Source of the DNA: Candidatus Bathyarchaeota archaeon
GTDB lineage: Archaea > Thermoproteota > Bathyarchaeia > Bathyarchaeales > WUQV01
Direction of reading: 5' to 3'
Length of the DNA stretch: 16,213 bases
NCBI GenBank assembly: GCA_009889585.1
Contig: WUQV01000297.1
Location: 1-16,213 of the forward strand
Shown piece by piece: positions 1 to 5,218 of this stretch. The notes beneath the pieces were generated by a model. It was not told where the DNA came from and ran no database searches. It saw only the letters and a program-made list of their open reading frames with translations. The number at the start of each line of letters is the position of its first letter. The stretch's first letter is position 1. Position numbers and translations under genes: made by a program.

Positions 1-449
1 GCATAATCGGCGAGCCTCGCCAGCCTAAGCAGCTTCTTACGCCTAGGGATGAGCACTTGAAATTGGTTTAAGAGACAAAGCTTAGGTATGCCTAATAACT
101 TCGCGGCGATAAGGGGCGAAATACGGGAGTCTGAAACGACGACGTTAGGCTTGAAAGCCTTCATGGCCTTTATCTCGACGGCTACTTGACGAACGAGGGT
201 TAACGTCGCTAAGAACGGGCCTGGATTCGCTGCCGTCAGCTTGAAGTTAACCGTTCCGTCTGGCTCAACTCGGAAGTTAATAGGAGGGGCCTTGAACGTT
301 AGCATCCCTTCGTGTCGAGCGTACTTAAGCCCTTCGTCGTACGTCGAAAAGGCGACGGAAGCCCCTAGCTCCTTAAGCTTCTTAGCTATGGGAAGGCAGC
401 GCCCGACATGGCCGAGGCCTATTCCGCAAGCCGAGAAGTATACCCTCAA
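1..449 (-). CDS. MJ1255-like glycosyltransferase, N-terminal part (partial)
   Basis: The first 149 codons of a minus-strand gene that continues past the left edge. The N-terminus reads MRVYFSACGIGLGHVGRCLP: a beta strand followed by a glycine-rich G-x-G-L-G-H-x-x-R loop, the signature of the GT28/MurG-like glycosyltransferase superfamily and of archaeal MJ1255-type proteins (COG1819-like). Further on, KPNVVVSDSRISPLIAAKLL is the second strand and helix of the N-terminal Rossmann-like acceptor domain; the nucleotide-sugar domain lies outside the window. The start is TTG at 447-449: the frame is closed just upstream by a TAA and no ATG or GTG fits better. A weak GGAG lies 16 bases upstream, inside the end of the AMMECR1 gene. 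The 7-base gap to that gene suggests co-transcription. Donor and acceptor cannot be inferred. Confidence 0.78.
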   Translation of the reverse strand, partial: MRVYFSACGIGLGHVGRCLPIAKKLKELGASVAFSTYDEGLKYARHEGMLTFKAPPINFRVEPDGTVNFKLTAANPGPFLATLTLVRQVAVEIKAMKAFKPNVVVSDSRISPLIAAKLLGIPKLCLLNQFQVLIPRRKKLLRLARLADY

Positions 450-456
450 TTCGAAG

Positions 457-1077
457 TCAACTTAGCTCCTTTCGCTCGACCTTGCCTAAAGGCTCCTTTT
501 CTTCGAATATTATCGCTTGAAACTTGTAAACTCTGGTTCCCCTTAACAACCAAGCATCAAACGGCAAACCAGCCTTCAAACAACAATGACCAAGAAACTC
601 CTCAGCATCCCACCCCCACTCCACAGGGACTTGAGGTAATAGCAAACCCTTGTAATAGCCCCTTTCGACCACGAGGCCATCGCGTCCAACCTTAATCTTA
701 GAGGCATACTCGACGGGCTTTTCGACCTCGATAAGCTCAGGCGGCGTTAGGACGCTGACCTCAAAGACCACGTGGCCCAGCTCCTTCAAGGAAAGCGGGC
801 GAAACCTCGGGTCCCTTACGGCCGAGCTCACGGCCGAGTCTATCAAGGCCTTTAACAAGGGCTCGGTGGGGTAAGGGTGGCCGATGCAACCCCTTAGCTC
901 CTTCACCCCTCTTTCGACGTTATTTATCGTGACGAAGACGCCCGATGGTTCCGTTAACTTCTTCGGAGCGCCGTTTGGAACCTTTAAGATCCTTTTGCTC
1001 CTTAAGTAATGCTCGACGGCTTCCCTCGCGAGCTTAACTAAGAACTCCCCTTCTTCATCGGTTAACTCGAACGACAA
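457..1077 (-). CDS. AMMECR1 domain protein
   Basis: A 206-residue protein covering a complete AMMECR1 domain (PF01871), a family found in archaea, some bacteria and eukaryotes whose biochemical role is unsettled. The hallmark LRGCIGHPYP motif (about residues 61-70) is intact, followed by SAVRDPRFRPL and the strand-rich VVFEVSVLTPP region. The conserved end PQVPVEWGWDAEEFLGHCCLKAGLP is present; some archaeal members have been linked to radical-SAM MEMO1-like partners, but none is visible here. Start: TTG at 1075-1077 with a purine-rich GAGGGAG a few bases upstream. It has its own likely TATA box (1119-1130), lies 82 bases downstream of the proteasome gene, and is followed after 7 bases by the glycosyltransferase, so those two probably share a transcript. 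Identity is secure; function is not. Confidence 0.93.
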   Translation of the reverse strand: MSFELTDEEGEFLVKLAREAVEHYLRSKRILKVPNGAPKKLTEPSGVFVTINNVERGVKELRGCIGHPYPTEPLLKALIDSAVSSAVRDPRFRPLSLKELGHVVFEVSVLTPPELIEVEKPVEYASKIKVGRDGLVVERGYYKGLLLPQVPVEWGWDAEEFLGHCCLKAGLPFDAWLLRGTRVYKFQAIIFEEKEPLGKVERKELS

Positions 1078-1118
1078 ACGGCTCCCTCTAAGCTGAGCTC
1101 ACGAACTTTTTCCAATCA

Positions 1119-1130
1119 GCCTTTAAAGGC
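1119..1130 (-). promoter_or_regulatory. candidate TATA box for the AMMECR1 gene
   Basis: The palindromic gcCTTTAAAGgc reads as an archaeal TATA element. Its centre is about 25 bases before position 1100, leaving a short leader of about 20 bases that would contain the GAGGGAG ribosome-binding site. Inferred from position and composition only. Confidence 0.4.
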
Positions 1131-1159
1131 TTTCGACTTAAGCTTTAATTACATAAGGC

Positions 1160-1780
1160 TTAAAACCTTATCGATTCCTCCTTCATCCCTTCGTTAGTTA
1201 TTATGAGGAAGTCTATGCCGTCCCCGCTCATTATGTCCCTGCTTATGGCCGACTTTATCGAACGAGTTACCAACGACTTTCCCTCTTCGATCGTCATGCC
1301 ATCCTTATAGCCCTCCTCAAGGAGCCCTACGGCGATCTCAGCCCCCGATCCGACGGCCGCGTACTTATCTGGTATCACGGAGCCTAAGATGTCTAATGCG
1401 TAAAGCGAAGGCCCTTCGTCGTCTATGCCTCCTACTACCGTCTGAGTTAACAACGGGAAAAGCCTACGGCGGAACAATAGGTTAGACATGAGCTTTGCGG
1501 CCGATCTAACGGATAAGGGTCTCTTCGCCTCAAACCTGAAGAGGTTGGCGTAAGCTTCGACCTCCCTAACGAGCATTTGCATGTCCGAAACTAGGCCTGC
1601 GCACGCTGCGCCGATTTTATCGGCGATGCGGAATACCTTCTTGCCGCCCCTGCTTACGACCATCGATCCGTACGAAACCCTTTTTTCAGAAGCAAGTATG
1701 ACGCCGTTTGCGCATACGACGCCTACGGTCGTAGCCCCAGGCAAGTAATAATACGGGTATTGAGCCCTTTCGTCGATCAA
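1160..1780 (-). CDS. psmB: 20S proteasome beta subunit, predicted non-catalytic (Thr1 replaced by Ala)
   Basis: A 206-residue proteasome beta-type subunit (Ntn-hydrolase fold) of the 20S core particle. A short leader of about 15 residues ends in LPG, where active beta subunits are cleaved to expose Thr1. Aligned on the canonical G|TTTVG, this protein reads G|ATTVG, so the nucleophile is Ala (residue 16, codon GCT at 1733-1735). The other active-site positions survive: Glu17 (LASEKR), Lys33 (GGKKVF), a Ser in GSGAE and the RDIMSGDG segment. Crenarchaea encode two beta paralogs, one of them non-catalytic, and this protein fits that type (compare SASEKR/SYG-type starts). It would need an active beta partner and alpha subunits, none in this window. 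Start: TTG at 1778-1780 with GAGG about 8 bases upstream. Confidence 0.95.
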   Translation of the reverse strand: MIDERAQYPYYYLPGATTVGVVCANGVILASEKRVSYGSMVVSRGGKKVFRIADKIGAACAGLVSDMQMLVREVEAYANLFRFEAKRPLSVRSAAKLMSNLLFRRRLFPLLTQTVVGGIDDEGPSLYALDILGSVIPDKYAAVGSGAEIAVGLLEEGYKDGMTIEEGKSLVTRSIKSAISRDIMSGDGIDFLIITNEGMKEESIRF

Positions 1781-1812
1781 GCCTTGATCCTCATCTGTTA
1801 ATTCACGTACGC

Positions 1813-1829
1813 GCTTTTAAACTTATACG
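1813..1829 (-). promoter_or_regulatory. candidate TATA box for the proteasome beta gene
   Basis: On the minus strand this reads tATAAGTTTAAAAGC, an A/T-rich element. Its centre near 1818 predicts a start of transcription near 1792, so the leader would just include the GAGG before the TTG start at 1780. Inferred from spacing. Confidence 0.4.
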
Positions 1830-1966
1830 ATATTATGCGGTCGCGTGAGAAAAGGATGGCGCGTTAACGATTATATCCTAAGCTAATTGCCCAACAGAAT
1901 GGCAACTCGACGCGCAATAGGGCCACGTGTTAACGAAGCGCGGCTCGCCCCTTTATCGATGACATC

Positions 1967-2401
1967 ATGCTCGAAGGTAGAGCTAAGCTTTTAGGCATCG
2001 ACCTCTTAACGAAGCGTAATATGACGGTGGTTCGCGATAAGATAGAGGTTTACTCAGATAGAGCGCGTAAGGAAGTTGAAGCCTTGTTCAATACAGGCGC
2101 CACCCGCACGTGCGTAAGCGAGCGCTTAGCTCACGAGCTTGGCTTCACGGCGTATGCGAAGCCTAGGCCTATCGAGCTAGCCATTAAAGGGATGATCGGC
2201 GAAATAGTCGGGGACGGCGTGTATACCTTCGTAGTCGTCGGCTGCGAGATGCCAACGCGCTTCTTGGCCCTCGTCGTGCGCGACTTAAAGCACGATGCTA
2301 TAATCGGGGTCGACTTCATGGAGGCGTTCGAAATAGAACTCGATGTAAAAGGCGGCAAGCCCGTGCTCAAGCGTTACCCACCCGTAGCTCGGCTGATTTG
2401 A
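1967..2401 (+). CDS. retropepsin-like (clan AA) aspartyl protease homolog, catalytic Asp replaced by Asn
   Basis: A 144-residue single-domain protein resembling archaeal and bacterial clan AA (retropepsin/gag-asp) proteins. The core motif, normally D-T/S-G-A, appears as ALFNTGATRTCVSERLAHELG: Asn42 stands where the catalytic Asp should be (AAT at 2090-2092). The second hallmark, a hydrophobic-hydrophobic-G element, is present as AIIGVDFMEAF near residues 110-120. Family members act as homodimers with one Asp each, so this form is predicted to be inactive as a protease; a sequencing error or a binding-only role are alternatives. The family usually begins close to the strand before the motif, so ATG 2021 (MTVVRDKIEVYSD) is a credible alternative start; a TATA-like CTTTTAG at 1989-1995 lies about 29 bases before it. 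No co-directional partner is close. Confidence 0.75.
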   Translation: MLEGRAKLLGIDLLTKRNMTVVRDKIEVYSDRARKEVEALFNTGATRTCVSERLAHELGFTAYAKPRPIELAIKGMIGEIVGDGVYTFVVVGCEMPTRFLALVVRDLKHDAIIGVDFMEAFEIELDVKGGKPVLKRYPPVARLI

Positions 2402-2479
2402 TCAAGCGATCGTAGCTTTAAGTCCTTAAGCATTTAAGGCGTTGCCTCAACTTAGTGCTTAACGCCTCTTTCAACTACC

Positions 2480-2707
2480 TTAACGTTCGCTATTCCTTAC
2501 GAATATGCTCGTCCATCTGCGATTGCCCTCTTGATCCTCTTTTCCCTCATTAACTAATATCGTCAAGTTGCTATGGTTCCCATCTTCATCTGTCATAGCT
2601 TGCTGAAGCTTTTCCATATCACAAGCCTTCCTCACGGCGCATCTTCCATCAGCTTCGATCGTGATAACGTCTGAGTAGGGCTGATTAAGCTTATATTCAC
2701 AAGGGGT
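2480..2707 (-). pseudogene. possible degraded or truncated small gene, unidentified
   Basis: The minus strand is open for 75 codons ending in TAA (2480-2482). Parts of the translation look protein-like: YSDVITIEADGRCAVRKACD, then MEKLQQAMTDEDGNHSNLTI and EGNRRWTSIFVRNSER. There is no ATG, GTG or TTG in the first part; the first possible starts are GTG at 2635 and ATG at 2617, which would discard the strand-forming N-terminal stretch. This suggests the 3' end of a gene that lost its 5' end, or a real 45-51 residue protein starting internally. Its 5' side overlaps the promoter of the plus-strand gene at 2720. I do not recognise the family. Confidence 0.3.
2689..2697 (+). promoter_or_regulatory. 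TATA box for the small helical protein gene
   Basis: GCTTATATT is centred near 2693, about 26 bases before the GTG at 2720. This is the distance expected for a leaderless archaeal transcript starting at that GTG and supports both the gene and its start. Confidence 0.45.
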
Positions 2708-2719
2708 TCAGCTAACTCG

Positions 2720-2956
2720 GTGATTCGGATGAAGGCCGTGAGGCTTATGATGGACGCGTATAAGCTGCTGATGGAGGCAGCTGATTCCATGAGAGCTTCG
2801 AAGCTAGAGGGGGAACGATCCTTCGAGCGCCTGCTTAGGTCTCTTGAGGAGCTTGCCGTCGCCATGACCGATATGCGAGCCTTAGGCAGGCTGGACCCTG
2901 AGACGGCTAACGAATTAGAGGATCTAATGAGAAAGCTCGCCTTAGAACCTTCGTGA
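2720..2956 (+). CDS. small helical protein of unknown function
   Basis: A 78-residue hypothetical protein starting at GTG 2720 (or ATG 2729, giving MKAVRLMMDAYKLLMEAADS). The translation is almost entirely amphipathic helix: leucine, methionine, alanine and charged residues alternate with heptad-like spacing, with a possible turn at LGRLDPETANEL near residues 56-67. No metal-binding, membrane or catalytic motif is visible. The G/C-rich third codon positions resemble the neighbouring real genes, and a TATA box sits at leaderless distance, so I prefer this frame over the overlapping minus-strand frame. It may be a coiled-coil or helical-bundle protein; no function is proposed. Confidence 0.55.
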   Translation: MIRMKAVRLMMDAYKLLMEAADSMRASKLEGERSFERLLRSLEELAVAMTDMRALGRLDPETANELEDLMRKLALEPS

Positions 2957-3058
2957 AAACGGCGTTAAATGCTAAGGGCAACGCTTCGATTGGCTTAAGT
3001 GGGCGAATAAACCATTTCGTGTGCAAAGTTGTGAAACCGTAATGGCTAAGTAAGAGAG

Positions 3059-3101
3059 GTATATGCGCTAATTTCAAGTATTAGCGGCATGGTTATACTC
3101 T
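3059..3101. repeat. imperfect inverted repeat
   Basis: CGCTAAT (3066-3072) and ATTAGCG (3080-3086) form a perfect 7-base stem around a 7-base loop, extendable outward through TGC/GCA with one bulge and more weakly to GTATA/TATAC. It may be a transposon-end palindrome or an RNA hairpin. Confidence 0.45.
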
Positions 3102-3208
3102 AGCTGTGCGAGTTTAGGAGGATTTGTAGTCATCAAAGTTATTGCTAAAGGCTCTGTTAGTTGAACGGACTTATGGTCAAGGGAGCGCTTGCGATATCTA
3201 GGCGATTA

Positions 3209-3231
3209 AGCTAACTATAGACTAACTATAG
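3209..3231 (+). repeat. tandem 11-base repeat with CTATAG palindromes
   Basis: The unit CTAACTATAGA occurs twice in a row. Because CTATAG is its own reverse complement, the two copies can also pair as a stem with the loop ACTAA. It is followed directly by ACCGTAGGGATGA, close to ACCGTAGGATGA at 13133-13144. Confidence 0.45.
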
Positions 3232-3360
3232 AAACCGTAGGGATGAGGAGGGCGGCCCCTCTTAAGGCGCTTCGAGGACTTCGGGATACCGGCTTATCGC
3301 TTCCCTGGGAGAGCTGCGAGAGGTCTTGTTAGAGCTGCCGTCGGAGCTGAAGGATTACAT

Positions 3361-3394
3361 AGCTGAGCTGGGCCGGATAGCCAGCCGCTCAGCT
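3361..3394. repeat. 11-base inverted repeat
   Basis: AGCTGAGCTGG is matched by CCAG-Ccg-CTCAGCT after a short loop (GCCGGATAG), a stem interrupted only by three extra bases in the right arm. It sits 21 bases before the IS605-like hairpin at 3416, so the two may belong to one structured RNA or element end. Confidence 0.45.
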
Positions 3395-3415
3395 CCAGAG
3401 CACGCGAGGTTGACG

Positions 3416-3438
3416 CTCCCCACGACTAAAGTCGGGAG
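3416..3438 (+). mobile_element. IS200/IS605-like right-end hairpin (possible remnant)
   Basis: CTCC-CCA-CGACT-AA-AGTCG-GGAG forms a stem with a 3-base bulge. The core CCCACGACTAAAGTCG is typical of the subterminal hairpin that ends many tnpB-bearing IS200/IS605 elements, where it also forms the 3' part of the omega RNA scaffold. No tnpB or tnpA gene is detectable in the window, so at most this is a decayed or non-autonomous copy. The assignment rests on resemblance I recall and was not searched. Confidence 0.3.
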
Positions 3439-3465
3439 ACTCCGAGATTATCGGCACCTCTGATT

Positions 3466-3495
3466 ATTCTAAAGTTGAAAATGATTAAAACTTGC
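3466..3495 (-). terminator. possible T-run terminator after the nitrilase gene
   Basis: Read on the minus strand, the bases after the TAA include GTTTTAATCATTTTCAACTTT. Archaeal termination commonly occurs in such T tracts without a hairpin. Weak, composition-based evidence. Confidence 0.3.
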
Positions 3496-3500
3496 ATCCT

Positions 3501-4301
3501 TTACATTATAGGATTTGGCACACCAAGCCTTCTTAACTTTAAAAGAGGCAATACCTTCTTAGCATCTTCGACTTCATTTGGATCGATATCGAAGAACCCA
3601 ACCTTCTCCCCAGCTCCCATGTCGAGCCTAATGATTCCGTACGGATCCGCTACCATGGACCTTCCTACGAAGGCTTGGTTTGAATTCCCCACTCCGACGA
3701 AGAACGCTACGTTCTCATGGGCTCTAGCTGATCCCATTAAGATCCATTGCCATTCCTTCATTAAGCCAACGTACCAAGCAGCTGGCGTAAGGAACGCCAA
3801 CGCCCCCCTTAAAGCCAACGCTCTATAAAGCTCTGGGAACCTTACGTCAAAGCAAATCGTTAAGCCGAACCTTACGCCGCTTAAATCAAATGTTACTAAC
3901 TCTTTTCCAGGCTTAAATAAGTCGGATTCCCTATAGCCATAGGCATCGAACAAATGAATCTTCCTATACTTCGCCACTATTTCTCCATTCCCATCTAATA
4001 CTACATTAGTGTTATAAATTCCATCTTCGTCCTTTTCAAACATATTAATTAAGAGCCATAAGCCTACCTCTTTTGCTACTGCAGAAAGCTCTGAAATAAA
4101 GTTACCATTCAAATCCTCCGCTTGAGCATTTAGCCATTCTTTTGATAATCCATCTTTAGTATAACCCATCATGTACTCAGGGAAGACGGCTATATCAGCG
4201 CTTCCCCTAACTTTCTTTATGATCTTTATAGCTTTACTTAAATTTTCCTTTTTATTAGAACTAGAAGAGAATTGAACGAGGGCTATTCTAACTCCACTCA
4301 T
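3501..4301 (-). CDS. carbon-nitrogen hydrolase (nitrilase superfamily)
   Basis: A complete 266-residue member of the nitrilase/amidase superfamily (PF00795), cytoplasmic enzymes that hydrolyse non-peptide C-N bonds through a Glu-Lys-Cys triad. All three residues are visible: Glu42 in VFPEYMM, Lys114 in YRKIHLFD and Cys150 in LTICFDVRFPELYR. The C-terminal half keeps the ARAHENVAFFVGVGNSN and GRSMVADPYG segments of omega-amidase/Nit-type branches, but the substrate cannot be fixed; omega-amidase, N-carbamoyl or deaminated-glutathione amidase activities are all possible. Start: ATG at 4299-4301, supported by GGAGGGG (4309-4315) about 8 bases upstream. It follows the HEPN-like gene by 36 bases on the same strand and is probably co-transcribed. 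Just past the stop, the minus strand has T-rich runs that may end the transcript. Confidence 0.92.
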   Translation of the reverse strand: MSGVRIALVQFSSSSNKKENLSKAIKIIKKVRGSADIAVFPEYMMGYTKDGLSKEWLNAQAEDLNGNFISELSAVAKEVGLWLLINMFEKDEDGIYNTNVVLDGNGEIVAKYRKIHLFDAYGYRESDLFKPGKELVTFDLSGVRFGLTICFDVRFPELYRALALRGALAFLTPAAWYVGLMKEWQWILMGSARAHENVAFFVGVGNSNQAFVGRSMVADPYGIIRLDMGAGEKVGFFDIDPNEVEDAKKVLPLLKLRRLGVPNPIM

Positions 4302-4337
4302 GATCTATCCCCTCCGTGCTCTTAAAGAACCTTAAGC

Positions 4338-4742
4338 TTAAGTCGATAAAAGTTCCTTCACCTCATTAAGGAAGGAAGCTACTGCCTCAAACTCGTACTT
4401 AATATCCTCTAAATCTATGATGCCCTCATAAAAGACCATTTCATGAAGGTGTCTTTCTCTCGCGCCATACCTATCCCTAAACGAATGCTTCTTAAGCTCA
4501 GGCCTTTGAACTTCTAGCTCCCTGAGGAGCTTCCTTCGCTCCCAATGGCTTGATGGCACCTTCCCCATGTATTTCAAGGTTAAGGAGTTCGCCGCTTGGA
4601 TTACGGCGTTCCAAGCCTTTTCAGCAGCATCTCTAATCCTATAAACGTCGTTTCCTCTTACCCCGGCCTCCAGCTCTTTAACGGCTTCATCGTAGAAGTT
4701 AAAGGCATCTTTAAGGTATACGTTTAATCTTTCAAGCCCCAT
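4338..4742 (-). CDS. PaREP1/HEPN-like helical protein
   Basis: A 134-residue all-helical protein. The segment AAEKAWNAVIQAANSLTLKY (about 39-58) followed by a charged region with HSFRDRYGARERHLHE (86-101) resembles archaeal PaREP1-type proteins, which are related to HEPN domains. ARERHLH contains an R-x4-H arrangement (Arg95, His100) like the RNase motif of HEPN toxins, though the match is short. HEPN proteins often pair with minimal nucleotidyltransferases; no such gene is adjacent, and the co-directional neighbour is the nitrilase 36 bases downstream. The start is ATG 4742 with no strong ribosome-binding site; a TATA-like TTAAAGATAAAGC lies at 4788-4798 on the minus strand. PaREP1 membership is moderately likely; ribonuclease activity is inference. 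Confidence 0.65.
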   Translation of the reverse strand: MGLERLNVYLKDAFNFYDEAVKELEAGVRGNDVYRIRDAAEKAWNAVIQAANSLTLKYMGKVPSSHWERRKLLRELEVQRPELKKHSFRDRYGARERHLHEMVFYEGIIDLEDIKYEFEAVASFLNEVKELLST

Positions 4743-4787
4743 GGAATGACATCAGCCCTCTAAATCGAGCTCTTAACTATCTGATAA

Positions 4788-4798
4788 GCTTTATCTTT
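4788..4798. promoter_or_regulatory. A/T-rich element usable as a TATA box in either direction
   Basis: GCTTTATCTTT. On the plus strand its centre (about 4793) is 24-25 bases before ATG 4817, a leaderless spacing. On the minus strand it could serve the HEPN-like gene with a leader of about 25-30 bases. Position-based inference only. Confidence 0.3.
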
Positions 4799-4816
4799 AA
4801 GTTGAGATGCTCTAGT

Positions 4817-4885
4817 ATGCTAACGTGGCTCCCCTATTTTTACGCCGTTTTCGATGCGCTAAGCTTAGGAATTACCCTTAAGTAA
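4817..4885 (+). CDS. candidate 22-residue hydrophobic peptide
   Basis: ATG at 4817 opens a frame of 22 codons ending in TAA, with the hydrophobic sequence MLTWLPYFYAVFDALSLGIT. It has a TATA-like element at leaderless distance. It could be a small membrane peptide or the start of a gene now broken, because the same frame continues after two stops with plausible sequence up to about 4978. Chance is a real possibility at this length. Confidence 0.2.
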   Translation: MLTWLPYFYAVFDALSLGITLK

Positions 4886-4977
4886 GGCGTTACGTAAGGA
4901 GCGTGGCATAACGGCTTGAGCCTAGGAAGCGATGAGCTGAGGTTCGCAGATGAACGCGTACGCTTGATAACGAGCGA

Positions 4978-5112
4978 ATGAATAAAAGCTTTAGGGAAAA
5001 GAGGAAGACGCTGGGGAGCTTAAGAAGGATTAATGACTCGATTATCGCGATCATATATGAGGATTTAACGCTTCTCCCTTACTCCTATTATGCTTCCTTT
5101 CCTTCCACATGA
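4978..5112 (+). CDS. candidate 44-residue protein, unknown
   Basis: ATG at 4978 opens 44 codons ending in TGA. The N-terminus is basic (MNKSFREKRKTLGSLRR), followed by NDSIIAIIYEDLTLLPYSYY. No clear promoter or ribosome-binding site precedes it. Not recognised; it may be a chance ORF or the end of the decayed frame to its left. Confidence 0.22.
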   Translation: MNKSFREKRKTLGSLRRINDSIIAIIYEDLTLLPYSYYASFPST

Positions 5113-5132
5113 CTACTACAAGTAACAAAATG

Positions 5133-5168
5133 CCCATCAAATTTTTAGGAAGTTATTCAAAAGATGGG
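5133..5168. terminator. inverted repeat downstream of the redox operon
   Basis: CCCATC (5133-5138) and GATGGG (5163-5168) can pair across a 24-base loop; on the minus strand the right side is followed by CATTTTG. It lies about 50 bases past the stop of the last operon gene, so it may mark the transcript end. The long loop makes this tentative. Confidence 0.25.
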
Positions 5169-5218
5169 TTAATTATAGATGCACTAAGGCTCTTAGCGTT
5201 GTTAATGCTCACTTAAAA

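Larger units (their letters stand above)
2402..2719. other. gap between the protease-like gene and the small helical protein
   Basis: No RNA gene is evident. On the minus strand an open frame (2480-2707) has coding-like composition and is listed separately. Near the right end lies the TATA box of the next plus-strand gene. The segment 2402-2479 shows nothing supportable. Confidence 0.6.
2957..3500. other. hairpin-rich gap without a supportable gene
   Basis: About 540 bases with no convincing ORF on either strand. It holds several secondary-structure signals listed separately: a stem at 3059-3101, a tandem repeat at 3209-3231, an 11-base stem at 3361-3394 and an IS605-like hairpin at 3416-3438. 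A 66-codon plus-strand open frame (3266-3463) has no clear start and overlaps both right-hand hairpins. The stretch looks like mobile-element debris or a structured RNA locus rather than protein coding. Confidence 0.5.
4743..5218. other. gene-poor gap with two very small candidate ORFs
   Basis: About 475 bases between the HEPN-like gene and the end of the redox operon. Plus-strand candidates at 4817-4885 and 4978-5112 are listed separately; between them the frame of the first resumes after two TAA stops as GAWHNGLSLG and DELRFADERVRL, which hints at a decayed gene. An inverted repeat at 5133-5168 may be a transcript end. No tRNA or other RNA gene was recognised. Confidence 0.5.

Noticed and set aside
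1781..1966. Searched for tRNA or other RNA genes in the gap between the proteasome and protease-like genes, and in other gaps
   Set aside because: No cloverleaf, GTTCRANNC arm or other recognisable RNA pattern was found by eye.
2632..2865. Minus-strand 77-codon frame overlapping the small helical protein gene
   Set aside because: Serine-rich, low-information translation; the plus-strand frame has the TATA box and a more coding-like codon pattern.
3266..3463. Plus-strand 66-codon open frame ending PTTKVGRLRDYRHL
   Set aside because: No good start codon, and it overlaps two hairpins; the apparent C-terminus is encoded by the IS605-like hairpin. Kept only as part of the gap description.
4929..4955. 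C/D-box-like motifs (GCGATGA with CTGA, then AGATGA)
   Set aside because: The CTGA follows the C-like box immediately, leaving no guide, and no final D box or closing stem is found.
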